From Siphlonurus alternatus (lineage: Eukaryota > Arthropoda > Insecta > Ephemeroptera > Siphlonuridae): 64,000 nt of DNA. Positions 46,501-60,379 of this stretch are shown one piece after another. The first letter of the stretch is position 1. Every line of letters starts with the position of its first letter. Position numbers and translations under genes: made by a program. The stretch is from NCBI GenBank assembly GCA_949825025.1, contig OX463779.1, positions 37,520,203 through 37,584,202 of the forward strand, read 5' to 3'. Under the pieces are notes generated by a model. It was not told the origin of the DNA and made no database searches. It saw nothing but the letters and a program-made list of their open reading frames with translations.

Positions 46501-49069
46501 GATTGTAGGTTACCAATAAAATGCGTTAAACAAAAAAAAGTTTGAGAATTTTTAATGTTTTTAAATTTTTCCTTTATTTCTAGGTTTTAAGAGTCAAAAT
46601 AGTCAAAAAATCGTAAAAAATTATATAAACTGGAAATAACTTATTTTACGTTTTTGAACTGAAAGTGAACTGATTTTAAGAAACTTAAAAAGTGATTTTG
46701 AGAAAAATTTGGACTTAATCCAGTGCTTAAATTCATACTTTTGAAAACTTAAAATCTGGGCCCTAGTAATGACCCTCCTCATTAAAGGACTCAAGAAATA
46801 CACTATAAAAAAAATTACTTTAAATGTGACAAACCCTGTAGTGTGCCAGTGCTTGCCACAGAAACTCACCTTGATGACAGAAAGCAGCACCGGCTTGCCT
46901 GCAGCTTGCCGCATGATGCCCCCCAGCTTGCCCCTCATAGCTGCAGTCACCGCATGGCCGTTGATCTCGTCAATCATGTCTCCGGCCCCAATCTTCTCCT
47001 GTAAAAAAACAACAACAATGGTCAGTTGTGTGTCTTAGTCTCAATTTTAAAATGACTTACATCTTCTGCTGCCACACTCGAAGGATCAACTCGTACAACT
47101 ACGCCTCTCCCCTGAGAAAATCTGGAACACAACGGAGAATGTTATTTTATTTTCAATAAGAAATATTGTGCAGCTATTTGCACAGAAAATTATACTTATC
47201 ATGGCCCATCTTTCTGATGCAAAGTAATGTGGGTAGATTTTTTAGCAAATGGCTGTACAGTTCTTAAAGTTAAAAATTGGAATAGATGCGTTAGAATCTA
47301 ACCTATGTATTCCAATTTTTAACTTTAAGAACTGTAGATAATTAACTGCAGTAACATAATGGCCACTTACATTGTTACTGCAATAAATAATATAGATCAT
47401 CAAGTGGACTGTAATTTTATCCAAACATATCCCCCCTCCCCTCCTCCATCACTTTCATCCTATAGATGTCAATTAATATTCAGCATCCCTATGATGATAA
47501 AAATCAGTCAAACATACATCTACTGTCTCTTTAGCAACATAAAATTATCAATTTATGAAGTAGACAAGTTTGCAATGTCTACGGTTTAAACCCTAAATAA
47601 TTGCTCCATCAATAAGTGATGTCATGAACATGACAAAATAAGAAATAATGAATCTCCTTTTACAAATTACTAACCCAATGCAAATACCAAGGCTCTTGCA
47701 GGGAACAAACTCCAGTTTTTCATATTGTCCGAGCTGCCAGGTGTCGTCGAGGAAGGCAGCGTTTCCGAGCTGCAGTTGGAACTTGAGTTTGCTGCACTGG
47801 AGGAGAACGGAGAGCAAGATTTCTCCAAGGATCTCGTCTCCCAGGATGGAGCCAAGCTGGTAGGTGCGATACGTTGGTCGCATGTGCACCTACAAAGAAA
47901 CAATAACTTCAAGCTCCAACTTTAGGTACTATTTATGGTGACTAGAGTTAGTCTTTTCACAGCAGAAAGAAAAGTATAGTTTACAATGAAATGTGTTGTG
48001 GCTACGGTTAGATTATTTATCCTATTATTTGTTTGATTTAATTCAGGAAACCTAGAAACTTCAGTCAGGATGGTCGTAATGACAACATTGCCTTTACTAT
48101 CTCCTGAACGCACCTCGAGTATTACTAATTGATACACATCTTACCAGCTTTTCCACAGGAACATCCAGACAGCTGTGTGCGAGGCAAGTCCTAACAAGTA
48201 GACGGAAGCGACCTCTGGGAGTTGTTACTTTGCAGTTCTCTCGTACAGAATTCACAGCAGAGCAATATGCAAAAGCAGTCCTAAAAGCAAATCAAGTTTT
48301 ATGGTGGAATTTAATTTCATTAAAAAATATTGATAAGTGATAGTAAATAACAAGAATAATACAGTATGGTATCTAAAATCATAAAGTAATTTCAAGATTT
48401 AGACCAGAAAAAGACGGCTATCCACAGAGCTTTGGAAAATACCTGAGTACAGTATTTTTACTGCAATCCTGCATGATGAAAGGTTTAAAGGTTTAACCTG
48501 AGTGTACAAAAAGAAGATGAACACCTAGATGTGATAATATACTCAATGTACTTTGCTCAGAAAAAGCTGTTGATGGTTACTCTCACAGAAAAAAAAAAAA
48601 AAAAAAAATGTTGTACTATACGGTACATAGGATCTTGTTTTAAATTGGTTTATTTTAAAAGAGAAAGTATTATGCATTATATTATGCTTACTCAAATCGA
48701 GAACTTGAAATATTCTCCATCCAATACCAGCTCTCAGCTCTTCTCAAAGGGAAGGTTTCTACGAGGCCACGTAGAAAGACGGTCTCGAGAGATTCACAGA
48801 AGGGTTGAAGGGACATACTTTTGTCCGTAATTTTACCATCATTTGCATGGTCCTCCAGCAGTTTGGCAGCATGACCTGGGCAAATAAAACAACCAAATTT
48901 GATGGTAACTTCATAGAGTGAGACTCTTAATGTATAAGCCATAACGGCCCATAACATAAGTAAGCATTCCAATCAAATATAAAAGTTTAAGTACCGGTAA
49001 TGCATATTACAATATATGCATAGTATTCTTACCTTTTAGTTCTTTCAGTAAGGGGTCAGATACAGACAT
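43523..49069 (-). CDS. RUN-PDZ-PTB domain scaffold protein
   Basis: Coding exons: 49069-49033, 48875-48692, 48280-48145, 47889-47675, 47121-47061, 46998-46870, 45781-45654, 45340-45175, 44651-44569, 44254-44163, 43557-43523 (TAG). All phases join, giving 421 residues. Residues about 15-170 form a RUN domain (FCESLETVFLRGLVE, TTPRGRFRLLVRTCLAH, ILGDEILGEILLSVLL, FQLQLGNAAFLDDTW). A PDZ-like fold follows (about 178-254; KSLGICIG, GRGVVVRVDPSSVAAED, AGDMIDEINGH). Residues about 298-421 are a PTB/PID domain: VDYVGEV, QLEILEMGVRITDRQTEK, then IAQGFQRTHWAV at the very end. RUN domains bind small GTPase or kinesin partners; PTB and PDZ domains bind peptide tails, so a trafficking or signalling adaptor is inferred. 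There is no signal peptide or membrane segment. The terminal W-A-V resembles a class II PDZ ligand. I do not know a gene name. Confidence 0.85.
45121..45157. repeat. (TTAGA)n short tandem repeat
   Basis: Seven or so TTAGA units with one variant lie a few bases beyond the donor of RUN-PTB exon 8. The unit differs from the arthropod telomere TTAGG. Confidence 0.8.
46166..46765. mobile_element. 600-bp hAT-type MITE in RUN-PTB intron 6
   Basis: Terminal inverted repeats TAGGGCCCGGATCT / AGATTTTGGGCCCTA-type are flanked by an exact 8-base duplication GTAATGAC (46158-46165 and 46766-46773), the hAT signature. Subterminal sequence also pairs imperfectly (TTGGACTTAA words at both sides). The interior is AT-rich with no transposase. 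Confidence 0.85.
47255..47336. mobile_element. 82-bp hairpin, mariner-like mini-element
   Basis: Perfect 29-base arms (TACAGTTCTTAAAGTTAAAA continuing to TTGGAATA) surround a 24-base loop. Ends read TA-CAGT and ACTG-TA, as in Tc1/mariner elements inserted at TA. It lies in RUN-PTB intron 4, about 130 bases upstream of exon 5. The size and pairing also resemble a microRNA precursor. Confidence 0.75.
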
Positions 49070-49319
49070 ATTATTGCGTATTGATCACTTTTTATTACGA
49101 GATAATTTCTATTTAAATAGGTATGCATAAGAGTTTGATCATTTTCTTACTTTCTTCCACATATCTTCATGGTGTCAATTTTCTAGTGAACTGCACTTAT
49201 TAACATTTAGTTTTACTTTCTATGTAACTTAAAAACCTCAGTAACTTCCTAAAATACTTTTTTGAATGCAGTTCCATCGCATTGTAAAGCACGTAAAGAT
49301 ATTTACTTGGAGTTGCAAT

Positions 49320-49425
49320 GTTTTGTGCATACGCCCCCGTAACACGCCCCCCTTTGCCAGCTGTTCAAATTTTCCGGTTCGACAGCTAGTGACATCTCAC
49401 GGATAATTATTGTCCAATCAGATTT
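49320..49425 (-). promoter_or_regulatory. Probable promoter of the RUN-PTB gene
   Basis: About 260-350 bases upstream of the start codon are two GC boxes (CGCCCCC-type words, 49331-49351, read as GGGGGCG on the coding strand) and an inverted CCAAT box (CCAAT at 49414-49418). No TATA box is placed sensibly. The start site is not determined. Confidence 0.4.
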
Positions 49426-49429
49426 ATTT

Positions 49430-50256
49430 CTTTATTTATTTATATTTTTAAACGTGGGAAAACTTATAAAATTCTTGGAGATCTGTTTCAGACAGAGACA
49501 GGTCTCTGTGTTTCAGATAAATTTTATTTATAAATGAAAAAAAGCGTGACATGACTGACATGCGTGATATAGTTACTAAAAACGCTGACAGTTAATATAT
49601 ATAATATATATTTTTTTTACTAGACTCTAGCTATATCATACAAGAAGAAATAATAATAATAAAAAAAAAACGATATATATATATATAATTATATATATGA
49701 AAGTATATACATATTATATACTTTTAATTTTAATATTGCGATTCAGTCGGTCGATCATATAACTAAGAAATAATATAACAAATAACCTGAGACAACGCAA
49801 TATGCATATATTAAATTAAAAAGAAATATATTTTTATATAATAATTTAATATATATTACAATTAAATTATATGTCTTCTGCATCAATTTTATGACGGCCG
49901 CCGAGACTTAATTCATGGTCGGCGTCGTGGTACATTATAATATACATGGTACATATGTACTGTACAGTTGTCGCGCCTCTAAAGAGTTCTGTTCTGCAGC
50001 AGCCTTTTGTCACCATGCATGCACATTGCATTTGGCCTGGCGGCCCACTTTTGTCGCGGCCCACCGAACAGAGTTCGCGCGGTGGTTCGGTGCATGCATG
50101 GGCCAGCTAGTCGGTGCCTGTTATGAGACAAACAAGTTTTAGAACTTATATAATTAAGCTTTTAATATATTTATTTCACGCACGTATTTTGACACATGAG
50201 AGTCCTTTTTGGTGTGTATATATGCTCAATAGTAAAGTTTGTTGACGCCCCTATAG
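49430..50256. other. Intergenic region between RUN-PTB gene and UGT-A
   Basis: AT-rich to about 49860, then a GC-richer stretch (49890-50130) without convincing frame or splice sites. It may include the 3' UTR of UGT-A. Confidence 0.5.
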
Positions 50257-53419
<3,163 letters not shown>

Positions 53420-53425
53420 GGTGCG

Positions 53426-54322
53426 CTGGGAAACAAATTCCTGTTGATTATAAATATATCCAAAGTTATTATCAGAGTTGACAGTGGGAAATAAATAATT
53501 ATTGTGTTAAATTACAAAAGTTTCTCCTTTTTTATGGCCTATTGAATTTCAACTTTCAAAGAAAGGTTAGTTTATTTAAAAAAACAAAGCTTCAGTATTT
53601 AAATTTAATGCTTGTTTCTTTGCTTTGAAATTAGAGGAATAATATTATTTCATTATGTAAGTTACATGATTTTTACAATATTTTTATTTTACACTTATCA
53701 TCTTATGTGTAATTCTTTACTTTTACCTGTTGTTGATATTTTTGGGCGTTTGATTCTTCACATATATTATTTAATTTGTCTTAATTAATGTAAACAATTA
53801 AAGTAACTTATATTAGATTTTTCAGTATCTTGTTAATGTTAACTGATTAATTATTTGTGTTAGCTATAGTACTCGGTATTTATTTGAACAACGTAAAATA
53901 ATGAATTAATTCAATAGGATGAAAATAAAGAATAAAGCTAAAGAAATAAGTTTGGAAATTCACAATCTAGGTAAAGAAAAATGGATTTTAACAGTCTAGA
54001 TAAAGCACTATAAGTTATTTCTGGATATGCTAATGTAAATTCAAATTGGAAACGTATTTCAATTGGTACTTTCCAGAGTAAAAAAAAAGGGGTTCGAGCT
54101 TGTGTAATAAAATATTGTTTAATCTATTTGCAATGTTAAATATTTCTGAATTTATTTAACTGTATTTTATCCGATAAGTGGTATATTTATAATTTAAAAC
54201 ATTTTTTAATAGTATATAACATTTTATATATTTAAACATTTAAATGTATAGCTTTTGCACACAATTAGTGTCAAGCACAAACTAATTAATTTAATCAAAT
54301 TAATTTCTGGCATTCCTGTTCC

Positions 54323-54353
<31 letters not shown>

Positions 54354-54514
54354 GCAGACAGGTAAACAGGATGCATGCAGGAAGTACTCCTGATAATAAT
54401 TTCATTGCAATGCAAAAAAGTCATAAATATATTTAACTTCTTTCAGTAATTCCAAATTCATATTTGTATGCAGTATATTAACTAATTAAGTACACCGTTT
54501 GTTTGTTTACTCAC
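53426..54514 (-). other. Intron separating UGT-A leader exon from coding exon 1
   Basis: Bounded by an acceptor TTTCCCAG just upstream of the UGT-A ATG and a donor ACACC|GTGAGTAAAC at 54514. It is AT-rich with a T-run at 54327-54348, and no other feature is seen. Confidence 0.55.
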
Positions 54515-54640
54515 GGTGTTGCTGCGCCGCCGGTACCACCACCACCTCCTCGTGGTGTTCACTGGCGGTCTGCGTGTCCTGCTGCTAGCCAAGGCCAGGC
54601 AGAAGATCGCCCCCCCCTCCTTCTCACAAATAATCACACG
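54515..54640 (-). promoter_or_regulatory. UGT-A leader exon and promoter region
   Basis: A GC-rich block whose minus strand ends in a strong donor (CAACACC|GTGAGTAAAC). No start codon is needed here because the coding exon has its own ATG after an acceptor. A TATATAA-type word lies about 110 bases upstream (about 54757). Assigned by position and splice phase-free compatibility. Confidence 0.45.
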
Positions 54641-55458
54641 TTATCACCGCGCCGGGTAGACGCCCACTGAAGATGACGTAAGAAATATGTGGAGGTTTAG
54701 TTAATCGCCGGCTTAAATTAACGTTCTTTTTCTATACGTTTATTTTGATACTTCTATTTATATAAAAAAAAAAACATATTAGTGAATGAAAAAAAGAGTG
54801 ATAAGAAAATTAATTGGATTCCATTTAAATGTAAATAGTAGAACAATCAAATTTTTTATACAAACATATTCTTGGCAAATGTAGCTTCAGAAATCATTAT
54901 TTCCTAAATTTTATGGTTCTCTCTACACTTTGGTATCATAGAATCTATGAAAAATATTTGTTATTTTCCTGGTTGAGAAAAGAAGAAATATAGAAATAAA
55001 AGAGACTTCAATAAATTTAAGTTATATTGTATTTTAAAAAGAATATAAAGCATAAAAATACCAATTAACGTTGCAGCCTGTAGATCAAAGTGCATTAACA
55101 CAATTTGTGCGTTCGTTGATCCGGATTTGAACTTTTCGTTATTTATTTTTTTAGATTTTATTCAAATTTCATTAAGATACAATATATTTATGTTGTGATT
55201 CCAGAATGATGTATAGATTTACACAAAAGATGGCGAACCTTGTGTGAACTGAAACTTGTACAATTAATGTGGCACTGCATGATTGACACATATATAATTG
55301 ACTCGTACTTGATTTTGATTTGGAGGAGTTCTGAGAGGAAAGAAAATTTTAAAACAGATTAGAATATTAGAAATACTCCTATATATTTGTCAAGAGGGAT
55401 GTTTATTTGTTTTTGTACTAATGTATATTTCACGTTAGTATAATTTTATTTTTTTTTT

Positions 55459-55509
<51 letters not shown>

Positions 55510-55719
55510 TTTATCTTTATAATAGTAATATTTTGCTTTAAAGATTCCATCAATTACACAAACATATAAAAAACAATGAAAATACAGAACATATAACTAT
55601 CATGATATGCAGGTACAATTTGATACTCATATTATAGTAAAAAAAAGAAATTGTGAATGAACTTTAATTCTCAAATTAATTACAAAGATCAAATGTATAA
55701 ATATGGAGTAACTCAAACA
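54641..55719. other. Intergenic region between UGT-A and UGT-B
   Basis: AT-rich, with a poly(A) run of about 46 at 55462-55507. No gene is seen. Confidence 0.6.
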
Positions 55720-55795
55720 CTATTGTTTTTTCTTCCTTCTCTCCCTGCTAGGGGACTTAGGACGACGGTAGGCCCTCCAGCAAATCATGACAACT

Positions 55796-58768
55796 TTACG
55801 AATCGCCAGGACGAACAAAAGTCGTGCGATCAACATGACCGCCGCCAAGTCCAACTGATATATACAGTTGGTACCAGGCGAGGTCGAGAGCGGCGCTGCG
55901 AAGGTGAGGAGCTCCCTTGTGACGAATCACGTACTCCGTCCAGAACACCGCGCGGTCCAGGGGAGACTGAGGCTGGTCACGAACTCGCGCCATCAACGCC
56001 TTTGCGGTCTCGGTATATCTGAATGGTATACACGAATTTCTCATTACTTTTTTTATTATTTTAACATGAACAACAACAGTATCTTTGCTGAAAATATTGA
56101 ATTTTATTGTATAACTCTGTAGTGATATTAAATGCAAAGCTATGGCTTATAATATATATTTTTGTAAACTGGAAAATTTTAAATTTCACTTAAAAATGTG
56201 TGAATTTTGAAAATTTCATTAATTTTTTTATTAATTGTATATGTACGTGCTTTTACGTATTACTAGAAGGGACAGACAGAATGCGATGCGAGTTTAAAAA
56301 GCTTCAATTTTGCCGTGAAATTCGCTTATTTCTATATAAGGGAATTCAATCTCCACGTTGCGATATAGCAATTTAATGTTATAGAGAAAGAGAATTGTAA
56401 GCAAGGACAAAAATTTAGCTACATACGAACATAAAGGTATGAAAAACTTGTATATAATATGCTATTTTTTTCTTTAGTTGTGTGCAGACCCCTTTACTAT
56501 AAATATATATATTATAAAGATTTATCGTACAGACCAGAAAACTTCCTGATGGGTAAACTGTCTAATAATTTTAACTTTACTAACTGCAATTTACTTCATA
56601 GTCTTCATGTTTTATTCCAATTTCTGTACTTACGAGGGTGTGTGTAGAACTTTATTGATAGTAGAGAGCAAAGAATCTTTAGTCATTGTATGCAAGTCGA
56701 TTCCGACAGCAAATCCTAGCAGTTCCGACTGGCGAACGTTCAGAGACTGGTCACCAAACACGGGGATACCAACGAGGGGTACGCCGTGGTACGCCGCCTC
56801 CTGAGTGCTTAGCAGACCTCCGTGCGTGATGAATAGACGTACGTTGGGGTGAGCTGAACGAATGCAGAAGGTTAGTTAACAATTTTTATGAGAAATTATC
56901 ATGATTTAATCGTGACGAAAGCAGAAAGAAAGGTAACTATGCCATTCTGTTAGTGTGAGAAAGTCACAGATTTGAAGGTAATTGTAAATTAACGCAAGTC
57001 TGCATGTTTCGACCATACTTTTGATCTAGAAATTATTTTCCAATATTTTCCGATGTGTCAAATCTCCACTAATTGATCAAGTTTCAACAATTTGTCAACT
57101 TTGTGTAATTATGTAATTATCATCAGATTTAAAACAATATAACTGAAATTTGCGCGTTGAAAGCTGTATTGCGTGTTTTCTAAAGCAGCAACTATAACAA
57201 ACAGAGCTCCTTTCACGAATTGTAAATGTTCAATTCTGATGGTCCCCTATCTCAAGATTCATCTAATATATTTACCGAGGATCGCTTGCTGGGGCAACCA
57301 CTTGCCCAACTTGACGTTCTTCGGTTGTCCGGGCATGGTGTCTGACTCCCACTTCACCAATACCCGCTGTGGCAACACGCCGAACGTTTGCAACAAAGCC
57401 AGACGTTGCTCTGGAGGCAGACGGTCACTGTGGAGTGTTGAACCCATGCTGAAGTAAATAGCACCATCCTTGGCTCCATCTAGGAACTCTTGAATATCCT
57501 AGAAAAAAAGAAATTGTGTGAGGTATATTAGTGGCGCAGTTTGTTGGCCTCGTTTGATCACCCATTGTCAAGCGTATATAGGTATAAGTATTTATAATAT
57601 AAATTTAAAAAGATGATCGATATAGAAAAAAAATACTTTGCTTTCTCCCTGAAGTAGGTTATTTTTACGTTCTACCAAGTTTAGTGCATTTGTAATTGGT
57701 TCTCTTGTAGGTTTTGGACATCGTTTTGTTCTATAGAGAAAAAAGTGCTAATTTAGTTTTTTTTACGGTTCCCTTAATCACACTTCAGTGGATACTGGGA
57801 CGTGTTACAGACCATGACCACAATCCTTTATTTTCCTTATATCCTTATCCAATTCCTACCACGAGCTTGAAGCTAATTTAAGTGTATTCTTTGAAAAAAC
57901 AAATAACATAAAACACGAAAAAAAATTATATATAGTAATTCAAAATATTTACCTTTGGTAGAGTTTGTTCGGTGGTGTCAATGTGCATTCCACCCACCTC
58001 CACCGTGTTGGGAAGTAAAGGTCGCGGGTAGTTTATGCTGACGTGAGTGTTGAAGAGCGCTAGACTAACATTTCGCTCCAAGTCTGTTATTGGAGGAATA
58101 TTTTCCCCGAAAAAGTCACGTGCAACCGAATCGAGATGAGGCAAAAAGAAATAAGTGCGTATAAAATTAATACCGTTGATTATAAACATGTTAACAGCAC
58201 GTTGGTAAAAGTTCATTTTATCACTATAAGGTAAAAATCTGCTAGGAACATATGAAACAGGTTCAGGATTACCCATACTTTCAGTAGTCCAAAATGCAGA
58301 TCCTGATGGGCTTATCATAATAAGTGGTGCATTATTATAGTATGCAAATGGAATACAGCACTCATTTAATGTAATAGAAACAATTACAAGATCAAAATGT
58401 TCATTTAAAAGGTTCTTCACTTCAGAAATGGCGAGTATATCAGGACAAAGTTTACTAATTTGCTGCCAAGCTATTTTCAGTTTTTTTATAAAATTTTCAT
58501 TCGAATGGATGAAGGTATCGAATTCATCGAAATGAGCCCGCACAGTCGGCACGTCGATTTGACGGTACTTGCCAGGCGGGTCCTTCATGGAGTAAGGAGA
58601 GACGACGGTGATCTCGTGTCCACGTCGGGCCAGCTCTGACGTCAGAGCGTTGAACACGTGACTGTGACTTTTACCGGAGAAGCCGAACATGCAGAGGATT
58701 TTGGCGCCGGAGACCGCGGGGGCCAGCAGAGCCACGCTCGCCACCAGAAGGTAGAGGGTCAGACGCAT
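55796..58768 (-). CDS. UDP-glycosyltransferase (UGT-B), frameshifted near its C-terminus
   Basis: Coding exons: 58768-57953, 57498-57276, 56853-56634, 56018-55796, all in phase, 493 residues as read. The signal peptide (about 1-22), SGKSHSHVF region, WLPQQAIL and a canonical signature FITHGGLLSTQEAAYHG are intact. In the last exon an extra ATAT (within 55857-55866), absent from UGT-A and UGT-C, shifts the frame just before the membrane helix. Translation then stops after about 20 unrelated residues. The other frame, open on to a TAG at 55722-55720, carries the expected hydrophobic helix and a basic tail with a KKxx ending. So the enzyme as encoded lacks its membrane anchor and ER-retrieval signal. 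It is either a recent loss, a polymorphism or a sequencing error in a TA-rich tract. Confidence 0.85.
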
Positions 58769-58774
58769 CGTCTG

Positions 58775-59210
58775 GGAAAGCCAAATAGTTAATATTTTAA
58801 ATATCTAAGAGTAACCGGTTGAAAATTGTTTCAAACTAGCTGTCCCTTGTAACGATAAAATAGTAGAAACACTATATAGGAACAGTGGGAATTGCTGAGT
58901 TATTTACCGGGCTTTTATAATATTAATGCTCTATAGCCGATTATGTAATAATGTTAATATATAATAATTATACATGAGCTGATGCGTGATGTATATGCCC
59001 GCATGAAAAAGACATGATAACTTATCAAGCCAGTAGTCGATCTTACTGATGTAATTGCTCTGAGTTAAGGTGCTTTTCCATGGAGCGATGTCAAGCGGGT
59101 CGAGAAAAGCGCTTTGCTTAAATTGTATGCCATTTTGGCGAAAGAAAATCGCTTCCTGCTTGCTCCATGGAGAAGCACCTTTAGAGCAATTTCTGGTTCG
59201 TGACACTCAC
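58775..59210 (-). other. 5' UTR intron of UGT-B
   Basis: It lies between a strong donor (CTCCACAG|GTGAGTGTC, exon end 59211) and the acceptor TTTCCCAG at the UGT-B start codon, and contains the inverted repeat at 59053-59191. Confidence 0.5.
59053..59191. mobile_element. MITE beside the UGT-B leader exon
   Basis: AATTGCTCT...AAGGTGCTTTTCCATGGAGC at left pairs with GCTCCATGGAGAAGCACCTT...AGAGCAATT at right; the main 20-base arms differ at one position. About 139 bases with a 74-base centre. The right end is 20 bases from the leader-exon donor. Confidence 0.7.
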
Positions 59211-59265
59211 CTGTGGAGCCCACGTGAGCGGGTGGAGGTCTGTCCAGTGATAGCCTGGAGATAAA
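59211..59265 (-). promoter_or_regulatory. Probable UGT-B leader exon
   Basis: On the minus strand a GC-richer segment ends in the strong donor CCACAG|GTGAGTG at 59211/59210. The upstream limit is not defined and no TATA box is obvious. Assigned to UGT-B by position, by analogy with UGT-A. Confidence 0.4.
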
Positions 59266-59269
59266 CATT

Positions 59270-60379
59270 TGTCTTGTAAGTTATATCGCTCGTTGTCTCG
59301 TATTTTTATCTTATCTAAGTTAGAGTGGTGCAATAAAACTTGGTCATGACAAGAGAGGAAAAATAATTCATTATCTCAATGTGTAAGCAATAGCTTTAGA
59401 TATTGATTTAATAATGCATAATCTGAATTTCTATACATAAAAAAATACAAAACACATGTTTCAGTAAAAATATCTAAACACATTGAAACATCGCCCTCAC
59501 TTTTTCATTGCACGTTATTTAAATATTATTGGTGCTATAATAAAAAATATTTAGCTATTTTGTTGTTTTCAGATTTTTACTTTTTTTTTTTTTTTTTTTT
59601 TTCAAATTGAAAGTATAATTTTTAAGTCACCGGTAATTATAAGCACTATCATTTGAAAAAAAAAAAAAAAAAAAAAATGAAAATGAAAAAATGAAAACTT
59701 GCATAAAAAGAAATACTGAATTGCATTGATATATTATGTGTCAATCAGATATCAATTTTAATGTAATGTGTCATTTTTTAAGCCTGGTTAAAGTTTTATT
59801 GATTTCAATATTAATACAACAGTCAAAATGAACAAGCTTAATACAGTTTCACAACTTGTTTCAAAGTGGAAACAAATCCAGTTTCTGTTTAACGGTCCTG
59901 TTAACCAAGTGTTACTGCTGCAAAGATGCCTGCGCTGCTGCAAATACAATATTTGGAATCAACTACCCGCCTTTCTAGCTGTGATAACCTGCAAGTACAT
60001 GGTCTTGAGTCTTCATCCCCTCATATTTATGATTCAAACCTTCTAATTTGAGTCCTTGTAATTTCATAAAAACTTATGCTTGTAAAAAGTATGCAGTTTA
60101 TTTAGGTTTTCAATTACCCATAAATGTGGAAAATTTGCAGATATAATTTTGACATTACAATAAAAATTAATTAAATATTAACATTTACTTATTAGTTGAT
60201 GTTATTGAATTGCAAAATATAAATATAGCATCAATATTAATCCGCAAAAAAGAGCGAAAATGACGTAAATTCCAAGCGTAAGCTAAAACTTGAAAGACTT
60301 AAATATGATGCAGCTGTATTTTAAAATCTACAATAATTATGAAATAAAATATATTTATATTTTTTTCAAAACAATTTTA
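59270..60379. other. Intergenic region between UGT-B and UGT-C
   Basis: AT-rich, with T and A runs near 59580-59602 and 59656-59680. A 72-codon plus-strand frame at 59828-60046 has no family resemblance or splice context and is not annotated as a gene. Confidence 0.5.

Noticed and set aside
59828..60046. 72-codon plus-strand frame between UGT-B and UGT-C
   Set aside because: No homology, splice context or promoter, and chance frames of this size are expected.
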